A DNA stretch of 48,752 nt from Phytomonas francai. Taxonomy: Eukaryota > Euglenozoa > Kinetoplastea > Trypanosomatida > Trypanosomatidae. The stretch covers positions 639,215-687,966 of the forward strand of contig MJCC01000001.1 of the NCBI GenBank assembly GCA_001766655.1, read 5' to 3'. The translations under genes and the position numbers were made by a program. The notes beneath the pieces were generated by a model, which worked only from the letters and a program-made list of their open reading frames with translations, did not search any database and was not told where the DNA came from. Shown one piece after another: positions 32,401 to 39,234 of this stretch. Each line of letters begins with the position of its first letter. The stretch's first letter is position 1.

Positions 32401-33788
32401 AGCTTCGGCTCAAGAAATCCCATTTCTCGGTCGTACGAAGCCACACAAGCGTCCCAGCGAACGTTGTCCTGCCTCAGGTCCATAAGGTCCACGTTCTCAA
32501 AGAGTGTCTGGGGTAGCACATCATTAGGAAGGCTCTTGGAATCCAAAATCTGCGCCGCTTGCTCCAGCTCGTCGCGAATTCGCACGGCCTGCACCAGGCG
32601 ATGCAGAAGCTTGTCGAGGCTCTCGTCATGAAAGAAGCCCCCATCCCAGTTATCCCAGTCTTTCTTTAACAGCCTTTCCACTATCCGCTTCCATTCTTTG
32701 CATAACTCAAGTACCTCATGTAGATCAACTCGGTCCATCAGCCACGGCCCACGCCAGTCAGCCGCGCTCAAAGCAATCTGTGCTTTTACGTACTCCCGTA
32801 AATCAGCAGAAACGATAGAAAGGAGGGCGAGTGCGTTGATCTTCGTTCGATCGGTCCGCTGCGATGGCGACAGCGCACACCAGTAATTCTTCACTACCGC
32901 GTACACCTGCTGGATGATCTCGTGGCGCTCCGCCAGATCAAACGTCCTGGACCGCCAGAGAGGAGGCAGCTCACTCTCGATACTCGCGCTGTGTGAGAAC
33001 AGCGCAAGCGCCTGCGAAAACGCAGCGGTATCGATCCATATCATGCCGACCAACCCGGACGGAAGCGTCACCATGCTAAGGGTGCTCTTTGAAATCGAGT
33101 TTTCCATGTAAATTCCATTCTCGTTAGCCATATTTACATCATCTCCCAGATCTGTGTTGTGAGTATCTTGGATTTTATTTTCCCCCGCCAGGCCACCCGC
33201 CTTGTCGTCACTTAGCGAGACTGGGTCGTGTGTGGTTGCTGAAAAGGCCTTGATGCAGATCGTATTTTTTAGCAACACGTCGAAGCGGGTGCCCATAGCA
33301 CACAGAGAGGGCGGAAAATCCCTCACTGCGAGCACGCCCTGAGGAATATCTCTGGCTACGTCCTGATATAGCATGTCCAACATCCGGCAGATCGCTGTGG
33401 AGGATGAAGTGGGGCAGGCCAAATCATCAATAACGCAGGGCTGCTCCGCAACGTCACCTGATGCGCCCAAAAAATCGACAAACGGAATGGATGCATCGGC
33501 AATATTTGAAAAGTTTGAATCCTTCATCTCACCGGCGAGGCGGACGGTGGTGTTTCCACCCGCTTCATCCCGCACGAGCGCGCAGCAGAGCTGCTGAACT
33601 TCATAAGGAAGTGCATTTGGATCGTCGAGCGCCGGAAAGGTGAACTGAACCCACCCGTCACCCTGTCGACTCTGCACTTTTTTAAAACGAAGCTGCAAAT
33701 GCCGCTGGGCAATGCTGATAAGTTGAGCCTCTACAGCAATAAGCCCGATGGGGGAGGCCCTCACCGCTGAATCCGGTCCACTTACCAT
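20427..33788 (-). CDS. DHC2: Cytoplasmic dynein-2 (IFT dynein) heavy chain
   Basis: Motor for retrograde intraflagellar transport. The 4,453-residue product closely follows DYNC2H1-type chains. The N-terminal tail and linker cover about 1-1770. The AAA1 P-loop GPAGTGKTES (about 1806) is followed by the NCDEGIDCKAMGRI and CFDEFNRL blocks typical of DYNC2H1. The AAA2 P-loop GSSGTGKST is near 2100. AAA3 GPEGCGKG (about 2416) and AAA4 GRPGVGRR (about 2785) are degenerate in the same way as human DYNC2H1. The stalk coiled coils lie at about 3010-3115 and 3230-3320, around a microtubule-binding domain near 3120-3225. AAA5/AAA6 and a full C-terminal domain follow, ending with VPLYTAPDRQR. Trypanosomatids have two DHC2 paralogues; this is one of them. 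The predicted leader is very short: a T-rich run ends close to the ATG. No frameshift is seen across 13 kb. Confidence 0.97.
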   Translation of the reverse strand: MVSGPDSAVRASPIGLIAVEAQLISIAQRHLQLRFKKVQSRQGDGWVQFTFPALDDPNALPYEVQQLCCALVRDEAGGNTTVRLAGEMKDSNFSNIADASIPFVDFLGASGDVAEQPCVIDDLACPTSSSTAICRMLDMLYQDVARDIPQGVLAVRDFPPSLCAMGTRFDVLLKNTICIKAFSATTHDPVSLSDDKAGGLAGENKIQDTHNTDLGDDVNMANENGIYMENSISKSTLSMVTLPSGLVGMIWIDTAAFSQALALFSHSASIESELPPLWRSRTFDLAERHEIIQQVYAVVKNYWCALSPSQRTDRTKINALALLSIVSADLREYVKAQIALSAADWRGPWLMDRVDLHEVLELCKEWKRIVERLLKKDWDNWDGGFFHDESLDKLLHRLVQAVRIRDELEQAAQILDSKSLPNDVLPQTLFENVDLMDLRQDNVRWDACVASYDREMGFLEPKLCNKIRTFFAAQNTSSCMDNQIRRLTQLDALLRRSFIYKTFEKNISEIPQCFTQHIDSAQSRCEDALRKPISELTQLRVIRKFQVECCRVADQAYELFNYRSGSASHQKAIIERCRVAMDAVKNQEGEAIMYLRDVLEKMAKVIVRNDIAVTIEMVYGESAEPQEGPTAQGRHYLQCLVHPFVHQFLLEAATFQTYAVGTSPPTPTRLYTKRRGEHPRARHELSEEAHNIIQAAAQLNTAAMRMQQSIANFNTVLQQMIPSTRAILRPFIERTLSQVLYADSKRRVIPFVNYQELEGLSLSFQNLTENLSKDNCHIRRFHSKFASQVMALQNVDLISHMSQWRSAVDSMRGAFDEFLSQRYYKDYDAWRRHWDCQIYKSLEYQYRLGLERLHEAMEEFKVELVFKQGLVQFKPSFEAIREAYYIKLREFVGVPLRFRGLQQKREGKGDHYEIYPAIPIQNYAQIVTVHTKAIEVFARLNRIRRAFRVYVMLGLCGMNGAPDLDSIVEQWCVGRRAAESTGGDPSPSGEPSGPNGFLEGIQTLKEYRAKLAKIENTIKVDCFTISTIPVKVSIDGQFHRLEESLLNFLRRCVQNSLKDIDEFVFSASNVIERQPTTMDEVGQANKAYRGYLSQLAGFEAMLKETEEQNKILRQHSGTSIDLSATKTRWEHLREAMVSHTKVIEVSVSKMRVSLDALIQRFLKSVQRFSVNWGRQKTALLQAFKDRKMDNIGKLIGDFKDQIKDFEDLKVQAAELSAKCEYFNLPQPSFTQLAQNENDVNRISAAWSLYDRFEAKLDCLRSEDWLTFRSNTYHFEDFCTEWDTTINAHLQENLDHDNTIAEYLQALLIDWKSLIPLLKVVRGDGWMAEHWSQVFRLLDIPKGITSTTLTFGDLLSRTKVILEKEDELKQLHARALGEIQLREALQDLQTWALEATFKLIVPTNLCAKVKLISEWKEVMTEVSDNQALISSLKDSPFFVHFADNVNAWETKLSILSDSLTFLNKIQRKWVYLEPIFARGALPQEQSRFKRLNKEFVAILQDVEADPRVMNIVTQTDLNDRLKIILEQIERCQKSLMEYLEAKRDKIPRLYFISDEDLLEILGDSHNPFVIQAHLKKLFMGINLVGFNSDRTAITHMLSADGERVELLLPVSIADGTSAEDWLISLDAMMKKTLHEQLVRCVQEGVSLAVLEVIQRYPSQVLQVAQQIIFSRAVEKAIETDTLKKIEASQQKELEQLIAISVKGDNGGKGVTQLKIKALILDAIKNLQILELLIAKKIHRVNNWHWQKQLRYSMTSKQQCWVHMADATFEYTYEYQGNAPKLVYTPLTDKCYLVLTKGMNLGYGGNPYGPAGTGKTESVKALGSAMGRQVLVFNCDEGIDCKAMGRILMGIAKCGAWGCFDEFNRLKIDQLSAISQMIQGIQETLKNKEPTCSLSGRQVEVSPHTGVFVTLNPAGKGYGGRTKLPDNLKQLFREVAMSVPDSKLIACTMLLSEGFKQAQLIANNVVELYKLCGQLLSWQQHYDWGLRALKVVLQYGGTLMQRWRRERPQQTPTQAEELELIVQSININTLSKLTLQDTSLFSRLMKDIFTGVASKEATHEELEKAIVAAIAALGLQPNASQARKALQLYEAMKQRMGVVLVGSSGTGKSTVLRILNKALEKMDIPVLMHQINPKAMPRHQFLGYMDADTREWYDGVLTVAAKDVARQPKEALAWVICDGDIDPLWIESLNSVLDDNRLLTMPNGVRVHFGDNVNFLFETDSLKYASPATVSRMGVLFFSEKDIELEGIFRSEISKQPGNTRQRILPLINKYATRAIEKVVGLDDLAVPTTPVGLITAVLNHVLDAENETDFVYAMIRALGSVMNKTGATELANWLYAESGQKPVSSSRPLDTYWDRASGTSMEFHADPSLENNTLSTSSTLERFVSGDGLVVQTVEMHRVKTTLEPLLRGQECRPIFLVGPEGCGKGCILKHCLQSYAGVRTITINCSAQTTSAVLIQKLEQLCSMHSTVKGRVLQPKDGEHLVIVLKNIDLPKPDRYGTVELHAFLQQLISKNGFYSGELEWIGTKQLQVVATMTPNRASSGYTVTPRLLAMVNIVSISYPSKKSLFQIYSTYWSALLRATNISQGKDYNDGHDLAQFVTSTYEKICAWFDSKDYAHIHFSPRHLTRWVANVLMYKIDTNATLPAVLAYEARRIFVDPLPSLEDRAAADRILSERLATIGYSMPNKEDSFAFMYVTWFSQKAAATAEAGEPDGDGDAAKQQSRPRTNRRLECHQYKAIADEISAALLRYGREFKDLTMTVIPPVVSWVVCVDRVLSRPAGHLIVVGRPGVGRRDTIALASYLQQMEVVTLHITQDYTIKNFRADIRTFIQNAVVQNTRITLIVEEHQIVDETFLELLNSLVSSGEVPGLFTAEEMEIMYTPLREDAASDGYIGPIASYFVDRLQRNLHVAFILDPCHEMFLLRLKSNPGFIRTCELLWMGTWSAETTKTMCRTQMKDQIALLEADPAQKGFRLHREMFFIHDSVPNATPKDFEVLMKTYTKIMVNKSKSSDENIIRLDAGLVKLKDAEDKVASIKEDVSAKKSAVEAMQKEADEALNQIQNNIQNSQEQRDQASELREQLSEEQNSIELNRRKSEEELGSIKPLMEAARDAVSSIRTEQLNEMRSLKAPPEPIRDVLEGVLALLGVSDVSWQSMRNFLAERGVKERIVDFDIKKVTPQIRANVASLLKQKANSFKPEVIQRASLAAAPMADWVKALVEYTKIMDRISPLTRQIEVLEQNQREGEQKLHSLEEKLKRIDKSVDHLRENFSKKCKEAERLREKLKTAEEQLGKAEELLGKLSDEKTRWAQDVASLRVATESMPKRALISAAFMTYLPQATEEVRQRYLMKWAMRLRLIDSDKADEAAAVDLRCINFLRTEGEILQYKSEGLPSDELSLENAVAMLEATQTPLVIDPTNTVLEWTKTHLRQSNVIVEVASLHDKRFAHTLELAVRFGKTLLVTEVNTVEPILYPILRQDLTSSGAKRIVRIGNKTVDWQDAFRIILFSRSTDLHLPPCAAALVMEVNFSVTARSLESQLLSITLQNERPELESQKVELLKKEEGLKMEITKLESQLLRELTDSQGNFMENTQLVTSLNTVKAQSSVIQQALTESHALQAELDEKREIYRLFASKGSQIFFLLKCMERLNRMYQFGLNDFLRLFSETLQKDSMTEDAGMEEKNKATRTTVLVQSLARRVFYRVCTGLLKKDRLVFGLELLQILLPEQFPANQWDALVGRAPKVIREESAPPPKWVPLAVKPRYSALLSSDAGHELAAKWHFHDEARWSCWMASEQPELFEAMEGPSQEVEALSLAEKLLLVSTFRPDRFSALGLRVIMQGLHVSSLVPPMSLEETILCSSSARVPVLLVTSSGADPSVEVQNIAIRRMGKERFIQVALGGGVTEEAMQQLRSCAAQGGWIFLKNLHLVLDWASALENELCAMPEPHKDFRLIITTEPHEAFPSVLLQMSLKITIEAPPGVKQNLLRTYQLWDRVFLEAQSTPKAQAFFALAWLHAVVQERRTFVPQGWTSCYEFSTADLKAATDILLQLDIQRETNWESLKGFLMDCVYGGRLDNLHDIEVLRELIQVFFSNEVVAQCKAPLYGDLTVPNTNNHDAVVSLLARKLPNVDQPALLKLPDNADRVVEENKALAYLEQLQMLNQLLSPSDAVTNTGGGKFSLSRLKLLITPLLELWKSSELSKEAQAKLTFSDVDAQRQDLTPMDVFFASELSLLRRLVVDLGSYFEDLRAVAEGTLPPTEALVEELGNCRVPSKWLDRMDGPKDVKLWLDLVLRRYHSVLALQKGSPSTGTQYDLTDFPRPQAFLNALRQHTASKCRIPLADLSLFCTLASNAVITRSLPFSVQVKGSSINIQGALMDQGMRLQPASSNLASSLTLPCDLVVGWATEASMQDGLLGNVLVPLYTAPDRQRFLLSLSIPHSTESDARAFSLNGVACFLVGM

Positions 33789-34369
33789 GAGCTATAGCGT
33801 TAAGAAAAAATACAGAAAAAAAAGACAAAAAAGGAAGCAGGCTTATGAGCAATTACTGTTGGTTTTATTGCGTGTGTGTGAACGCTCTAATTCGATTGTA
33901 GCTAAAAATCTGTAAACTTAGTATATGATATCCTATAGCGGTCTCATTTATTTTGATAAAGGATGAGTGAATTCAGTAGAAAAGGTAACAAACTTTGCCT
34001 CACAACGATCATTTGGTATTTTCCCCCTATTGAAAGGGGTATGTAAATGCACCATCATCTTTGCGCCGATTTTATTCCCAGTATTCGAGAATAAGAAATT
34101 ATACTCTAAAAACATCAACAACAAAATGAGGTTGTCTTTAACAATGAAAACATGAAAAAAGTATGCGAAAGGCTCGACTAAGTAAATAAATTTCTGTGAT
34201 TGTGCCTAAACGCCTCAATTATTTCATACCGACACTCTCCATCTATTTAGGAGGATTGGCTTCTTTTTCTTTCGCTACCCTCCCCTCCTCCCCTCCTCCC
34301 CTATACCCCTTGACTCATGACAGCGCCCACTTTCCCCATTTATCTCTCTTCCCTCGCATGCCCTCGCCT
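33789..34369. other. Spacer between TBCCD1 and DHC2
   Basis: AT-rich UTR sequence with no credible gene. On the minus strand a T/C-rich run at about 33,838-33,801 lies just upstream of the DHC2 start and ends in an AG only a few bases from the ATG. A C/T-rich stretch at 34,260-34,360 on the plus strand belongs to the TBCCD1 3' flank. Confidence 0.55.
33801..33840 (-). promoter_or_regulatory. Polypyrimidine tract upstream of DHC2, probable trans-splice signal
   Basis: Read on the minus strand this is a T-rich run with short C insertions. The nearest downstream AG is at 33,793-33,792, leaving a three-base leader before the ATG. Either this AG is used and the leader is extremely short, or an AG upstream of the tract is used. 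Confidence 0.4.
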
Positions 34370-35989
34370 TTACTGCTTACCAGAAGACGTTGAAGTTGTG
34401 CGGAGAAGCTCGACGAGTTTGCTACTCTGACCGCTTTGCTGAAGCCACTCCAAAAAGAGGCCATGGACTTTACTCCGAAGACTCTCCGCCAAGTCCTGTC
34501 TACCTTCCTCCTCTAGCCGTTTATACGCGCCTTGCAATTCGTTCGAAACGTCTTGGAAACATTGCAGACGATGGATTAGTGCATTGAGGTACGGCTCAGG
34601 TAGCGTGCACGGGTTGGCGCGGGTCGTCATCGTTTCCATACTCGTCTGCGCGGCGGTGGGAAAGCAAACCGGCGTGAACTTTTCGGGCGGCAGAAGGTAC
34701 TGCCGCGATGGCAATCCCACATTCCACAAGTTTAGCAGAGGGTTTATGCCAGACACCGCCAGATCCCTCTCCAACGTGGCGTAATGCGAGTTGTACGGCG
34801 CGAAGCGCACATTCTGAAGCGAGTTCGAGCTCCCACTCTCTGCCACCAGCAAAGGTGGGGTATTCGTACACACAAAGAGATTGACATCTATGCAATTGCT
34901 AACGATAATGGCACCACAAAGAGCCGAAATATTGCAGTTTTGGCAGTGATCTACACACAAGACGCTGTTTACGGGACCTAGCGCGATTGTGCAGTTTCTC
35001 AGGTTTGAGAGACGCGTAGCCGGAAGCGCTGATGCGATATAAACAGAGCACTGCGAGCAGTCCTTGACGACATAAGTGGACGAAAGCATCTGCAAGACCC
35101 GATCTGGAACGCTATTCGGGCATAAGACTTGGTCACTAATATTCATGATCGTTATATTGTTGCTGAAGGGTTCCATCGGCAAGTTTTCAGAGCTGGTCTT
35201 GATAGCACCCGGGTAGGTCAGACGGGGGCGAATAAACTGTGATAGTATGGCGATATCTATCGATTTTTCACTCCATGGCCATAAAAAGCCTAAACTAGTT
35301 CCGAAAGGTTGCTCAACGTTCCCTACAAACTCCCGTAAAAGATACCTAAGCTCCAAAGCGTCGGCAATCGTGACTCGTCTTGAGCGGGTGGCAGTCACGG
35401 CTATGATATAGTCCTGAAGATACTGTCGAACGTGGTTGAAGACCACCTCTTGCGAGATGTTTCCAAGGGGCTGCCGAGGTGGGCGCTCAAGCAGGAGCTG
35501 CGTTAGCAAAAACAACATCAACCCTGGGAGGCTCACCATACGTGCGGTTGAGATCAGCGGCCACCGCAATTCGTCGACGGTGCCCCCCATTTTAAGAAGC
35601 TGCGCCTGATTATTTTCTTGGCGGTATTCCGCGATGGTTTTCAGTCCAGCATGGCTGCCGTAATAGGACGGGCTGCCCTGAAGGCAGCCGCCGCTGAGGG
35701 AGAAAAATACATCAAAAATGCTGTACGCCGTCAATTCCTGCAGCCCCAGGACATTAACCGCAGCTTCTTTCCAATTGGCCAGAGAAATAGAAGTGGCGTT
35801 CCCGCATTCTAGACGGAGCTTCATGATAGAGGAGGTTGTGAGACCGCTAGGCGGGTTCAACAGCAGCCCACAATGTTCAAAAAGAAGAGGATTAACACAA
35901 AAAACGATCTGATTCGAATTGTCCATACCACTTGTGCGATTTCCCAGTGGTGCTGTTGAATTAGCAGCAGCGGCGCCTCGCTTAAACAT
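34370..35989 (-). CDS. TBCCD1: TBCC domain-containing protein 1 (TBCCD1)
   Basis: The 539-residue protein has a conserved N-terminal helical domain (about 25-270) and a TBCC/C-CAP right-handed beta-helix at about 290-430. The beta-helix shows the family's Cys-rich coils, such as LSNLRNCTIALGPVNSV and IIVSNCIDVNLFVC, followed by RFAPYNSHYATLERDL, which matches the post-helix segment of TBCCD1 proteins. The arginine finger that makes TBCC and RP2 GTPase activators is not seen, as in other TBCCD1 members. In animals and T. brucei TBCCD1 localises to centrosome, basal-body or bilobe structures and is needed for their organisation. A short coiled-coil tail (about 470-525) ends the protein. Length and full collinearity support an intact gene. 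It lies directly upstream of the IFT dynein in the same transcription unit. Confidence 0.9.
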   Translation of the reverse strand: MFKRGAAAANSTAPLGNRTSGMDNSNQIVFCVNPLLFEHCGLLLNPPSGLTTSSIMKLRLECGNATSISLANWKEAAVNVLGLQELTAYSIFDVFFSLSGGCLQGSPSYYGSHAGLKTIAEYRQENNQAQLLKMGGTVDELRWPLISTARMVSLPGLMLFLLTQLLLERPPRQPLGNISQEVVFNHVRQYLQDYIIAVTATRSRRVTIADALELRYLLREFVGNVEQPFGTSLGFLWPWSEKSIDIAILSQFIRPRLTYPGAIKTSSENLPMEPFSNNITIMNISDQVLCPNSVPDRVLQMLSSTYVVKDCSQCSVYIASALPATRLSNLRNCTIALGPVNSVLCVDHCQNCNISALCGAIIVSNCIDVNLFVCTNTPPLLVAESGSSNSLQNVRFAPYNSHYATLERDLAVSGINPLLNLWNVGLPSRQYLLPPEKFTPVCFPTAAQTSMETMTTRANPCTLPEPYLNALIHRLQCFQDVSNELQGAYKRLEEEGRQDLAESLRSKVHGLFLEWLQQSGQSSKLVELLRTTSTSSGKQ

Positions 35990-36887
35990 CTAAGCGAGTA
36001 GGAGAAAATATTTAGTTTAAATGTATTGCAAAGACAATTCTTCACACGTAGATAGCAGAAATAAGTGCACCGAACCGATGAAGGGAAAAGTTAGAAATGT
36101 CGAAGATGGGAGCTTCCTCTTCACAGTTTGCAGCGGTGCCTGTGGCTGTTATCCTCACTCGCCCGTTTTGTATTGGATAAGCTACCGTTGTGTCGCTAAT
36201 ATTTGAAAAATGATAATAAAGTGGATACTACTCTAAAATGTAGGACTCCTTGTGCTCCCTTCCAAAGAGTCCTTCTGCCCTCAAAGAAAGATGAAGCAAT
36301 AAACACCTCATTCTCAGAAAATGGCGTATGAGGCGAAGTGTAAACAAATGGAAAAAGGAAAATAAAAACCGCAAGAAAACATTACATGCTATCTACAAGC
36401 ACGAAATCACACGATTTCGCTAAGGCACATCTGTAGGGATGATTATTTCAATAAATAAAGATGATTTTTCTAAAAACTGATACCGATATTTTTACCAAGC
36501 TCTGTTTTTCGCCAATTTGTCTACCCCTTTCTTATCGTGCGTATTACCCAATTTTCACAAAATATATCATGACCTTATGGTCTTAAATGATGAGCATCGA
36601 CGCTAAAATGTAAAATTAGTAAACTCTAAAGAATTCGTAAGAACAAGAAGCCAGTAAGAACTGAGTTTCATACATCCTTACTGAGGGAAATGCATACAAG
36701 TATACTCATTTAGTCAAGCTTTAGGGATCCCTTTTTCCTCCCCCTTCTTTCCTCTCGTTTGGTTATTCACCTAGTGATAGGTACTAATGCTTTCCTTTTT
36801 ACTCGAAACAAAGGACAAATACTGAGTGAAATGAACGCATTGTTGTGAAACTATTAACTCCATGATGCAAACTATACTAGAATATAG

Positions 36888-36927
<40 letters not shown>

Positions 36928-37016
36928 ATGTATATGTATATACTGTCGAAGACGCTAAAAAATACTTATTCCACTATACGGGGTTTTCTTTTTTTCTTTC
37001 TTCCGGTCGCTAAAGC
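35990..37016. other. Spacer between the M17 aminopeptidase and TBCCD1
   Basis: AT-rich, with no credible gene on either strand. It holds the TBCCD1 leader, the aminopeptidase 3' UTR and an (AT)n microsatellite with TATG variants at its right end. Confidence 0.55.
36892..36942. repeat. (AT)n microsatellite grading into TATG repeats
   Basis: A perfect AT run (36,892-36,919) continues into TATG/TATATG units. It lies about 75 bases beyond the stop codon of the aminopeptidase gene, within its likely 3' UTR. Confidence 0.93.
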
Positions 37017-38597
37017 TCATTTTTTGCCAAATACCTGGAGCAGCAGCGCAACGCCGAACCCCGTGGCCTCATCGTATGTGGCCGGCGACGCAAGGTCCAC
37101 GTGCACCCATTCCCCTGTATAATTATTTGCCAAGTTATTCCCAATAAACTGTCCGGCGCAGCTGACCTGCGCGTTGGAACGTCTCGCGACGCTGTTTCGG
37201 TAGTCCGCGACCTCGCTTCGGAATTCCTGGTTGTGAAGCTCAGGGCAGTAGAGCACCGGAAAGCACATATTCCCGCACTCCCTTCCCGCCTCCACAAAGC
37301 GCCGCTCAATGGCCTCCGTGTTGGCGTAGATCGCGGCGTGGTGGATCCCCGTCGCGATGCCCTGGGCGCCCGTCAGGGTCGCCATGTCCACGATAACGCT
37401 CGGCGTGAATGGGAGCTCCGCGCTGGCGTGGAAGACGCCGTCGGATAACACAAGGCGGCCCTCCGCATCCGTGTTGTTGATCTCAATCGAGAGGCCCGAC
37501 TTCATGAGAATGATGTCGTCGTTGCGCTGCGAGAGGGGGCCTACGGCGTTGTCGGCCAGGCATAAGATGCAGGACACCTCTACCGGCGTCTCGAGCCGCA
37601 CCATCGCCAGAAAAGCACTAAAAATGGCAGCAGCCCCGCCCATGTCATGCTTCATGCCGATCATGCCATCACGAGACTTGAGGGACAAACCGCCCGTATC
37701 GTACACGACACCTTTGCCCACAAAGGCAATCTTATCCTCAGGGGCGATCCCGTCCTTTGGTTTGTACGAAAGAGTCACTAGCGCCGGGGGAAACTCGGCA
37801 GCCTTGCCGGTGCCATAAAGACCGCCGTAGCCCTTCTCTCGGAGCTCCTCGCCCATGATGATGTCCGCGTTGACGTTGTACCCTTCCGCCTTCAGCCGCT
37901 CCACGGAGCGGGCCGCGATCGCGGAGAATGTAAGGGTATCCAGGATGTTCGTCGGGGCGTCGGTGAGGCGCTGGCAAAGCTGAACGCTCGCCGCGGCGAT
38001 CTCGAGCGCGGCGTAGGACCATCGCGTCGAGCTCAGGTGCACTCGCACCGGTAGTCCAACTTTCAGATACCCCCTATTCGCATTCCCGCATTTAGCCGAG
38101 AAGGAGCGGTTGCTCGCGCGCGCTACCACCGACGCGATGCAAAGTGCATAGTTGTCCGGCCCCACGTAGTAGACATCAAGCCCGCCCTCCGAAAAGGTCT
38201 CCTTGACCGCCGCTTTAATCATATTGTGGATGATATCGGGGCGGGCAGGGCAATTATGCCGCGAAGCGGTCGCCGGGACCTTCCCGATGAGAACGCGCTC
38301 ACACTTTTTGATCTGGGCGGCGTAGATGGAGCCCACGGGCGCGGCCGCGACGGCCGCCACCAGGTCCTTCTCCTGCATGTACGGAAAGACCTTGGCAACC
38401 TCCTCCGTCTTCGCCAGGCTGGTCTCGCTGCCCAAGAGCAGCACCGTGGCATTCTCCGCGTTGGGCTGTTCGGGTGGAGACGGAAGGCCGCAGAAAGTGA
38501 CGTTTGAGCGGTACCCCAAACAGCTTTCCGTAAACTCCTTTACATTCGAACCCCTGTCCACACAATTATTCAGCAGGAGGTTGTAGTCGGGAGACAT
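37017..38597 (-). CDS. M17 leucyl aminopeptidase, NPEPL1-like
   Basis: A two-metal aminopeptidase that removes N-terminal residues from peptides. The 526-residue product has the M17 signature NTDAEGRL at about 373-380, the metal/catalytic Lys segment FVGKGVVYDTGGLS at about 288-301, and MKHDMGGAAA further on. The C-terminal half is closer to animal NPEPL1 than to bacterial PepA or mammalian LAP3: it has DMATLTGAQGIATG, YCPELHNQEF and a tail ending ATGFGVALLLQVFG. All metal-binding positions appear intact, so it should be active. The N-terminal domain (about 1-175) is less conserved and Ala/Ser-rich. No targeting signal is obvious, so a cytosolic location is likely. A GATA repeat touches the start codon. 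Confidence 0.93.
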   Translation of the reverse strand: MSPDYNLLLNNCVDRGSNVKEFTESCLGYRSNVTFCGLPSPPEQPNAENATVLLLGSETSLAKTEEVAKVFPYMQEKDLVAAVAAAPVGSIYAAQIKKCERVLIGKVPATASRHNCPARPDIIHNMIKAAVKETFSEGGLDVYYVGPDNYALCIASVVARASNRSFSAKCGNANRGYLKVGLPVRVHLSSTRWSYAALEIAAASVQLCQRLTDAPTNILDTLTFSAIAARSVERLKAEGYNVNADIIMGEELREKGYGGLYGTGKAAEFPPALVTLSYKPKDGIAPEDKIAFVGKGVVYDTGGLSLKSRDGMIGMKHDMGGAAAIFSAFLAMVRLETPVEVSCILCLADNAVGPLSQRNDDIILMKSGLSIEINNTDAEGRLVLSDGVFHASAELPFTPSVIVDMATLTGAQGIATGIHHAAIYANTEAIERRFVEAGRECGNMCFPVLYCPELHNQEFRSEVADYRNSVARRSNAQVSCAGQFIGNNLANNYTGEWVHVDLASPATYDEATGFGVALLLQVFGKK

Positions 38598-38616
38598 CGA
38601 TAGATAGATAGATATA
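38598..38616. repeat. GATA tetranucleotide repeat touching a start codon
   Basis: About four GATA units directly abut the ATG of the aminopeptidase gene. On the coding strand they read as TATC units in the last bases of the 5' UTR. Confidence 0.9.
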
Positions 38617-38756
38617 GTTATTCGGTTTTGAGCTGTGCTCGATCAGGATAGTTCGAAATTAGTTTATTGAAATTTTTTTGTAGAAAAGGGGGTAGGAATT
38701 TTTAAAAGGTTAAAAGGTACGTATCGGAAGATAATAAAAAGAAAGGACATTTGTAT

Positions 38757-38758
38757 AC

Positions 38759-38812
<54 letters not shown>

Positions 38813-38843
38813 TAGATAGATAAATAGATAGATAGATAGATAT
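38757..38843. repeat. Compound (AT)n/(GATA)n microsatellite
   Basis: About 55 bases of near-perfect AT repeat with single GT and CA interruptions, followed by GATA units. It is the longest simple repeat in the window and lies in the aminopeptidase/kinesin spacer. Confidence 0.95.
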
Positions 38844-39234
38844 TGGAATCCCATAAGGTACGATCATTATCTCACAAGTCCCTTTTTAGAAAAGTACGCA
38901 AATAAAGCACAGAGGATAATAATAATAATCAAACCTTTGTCGGGTGAAATAAAACAAACAGGTAAAAACAATAATGTCTTCTTTTCCCTTCCTTCATACA
39001 TATTTTTATCTGCCTGTCAGCAATATTATATATAAGATATGAACCTTTTCCGTAATCACACACACAAAAAACACGCTCTTTAGTAGAGAATTAGGAAAAA
39101 CGATGACTATAAACAAGGGAAATGAAAGATTCTTCGTAAAAAACTCATCAATTGACACTGTATAGATAGATAGATATGTATATGTATATATGGACTAAAC
39201 AAATAAAATAATAAGAACGATGTGAATGAGAAAA

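Larger units (their letters stand above)
38598..39234. other. Microsatellite-rich spacer between the kinesin and the aminopeptidase
   Basis: Contains GATA repeats adjoining the aminopeptidase start, a long (AT)n-GATA block and another short GATA run at about 39,162-39,177. No gene is seen. It holds the kinesin 3' UTR and the aminopeptidase leader. Confidence 0.65.
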
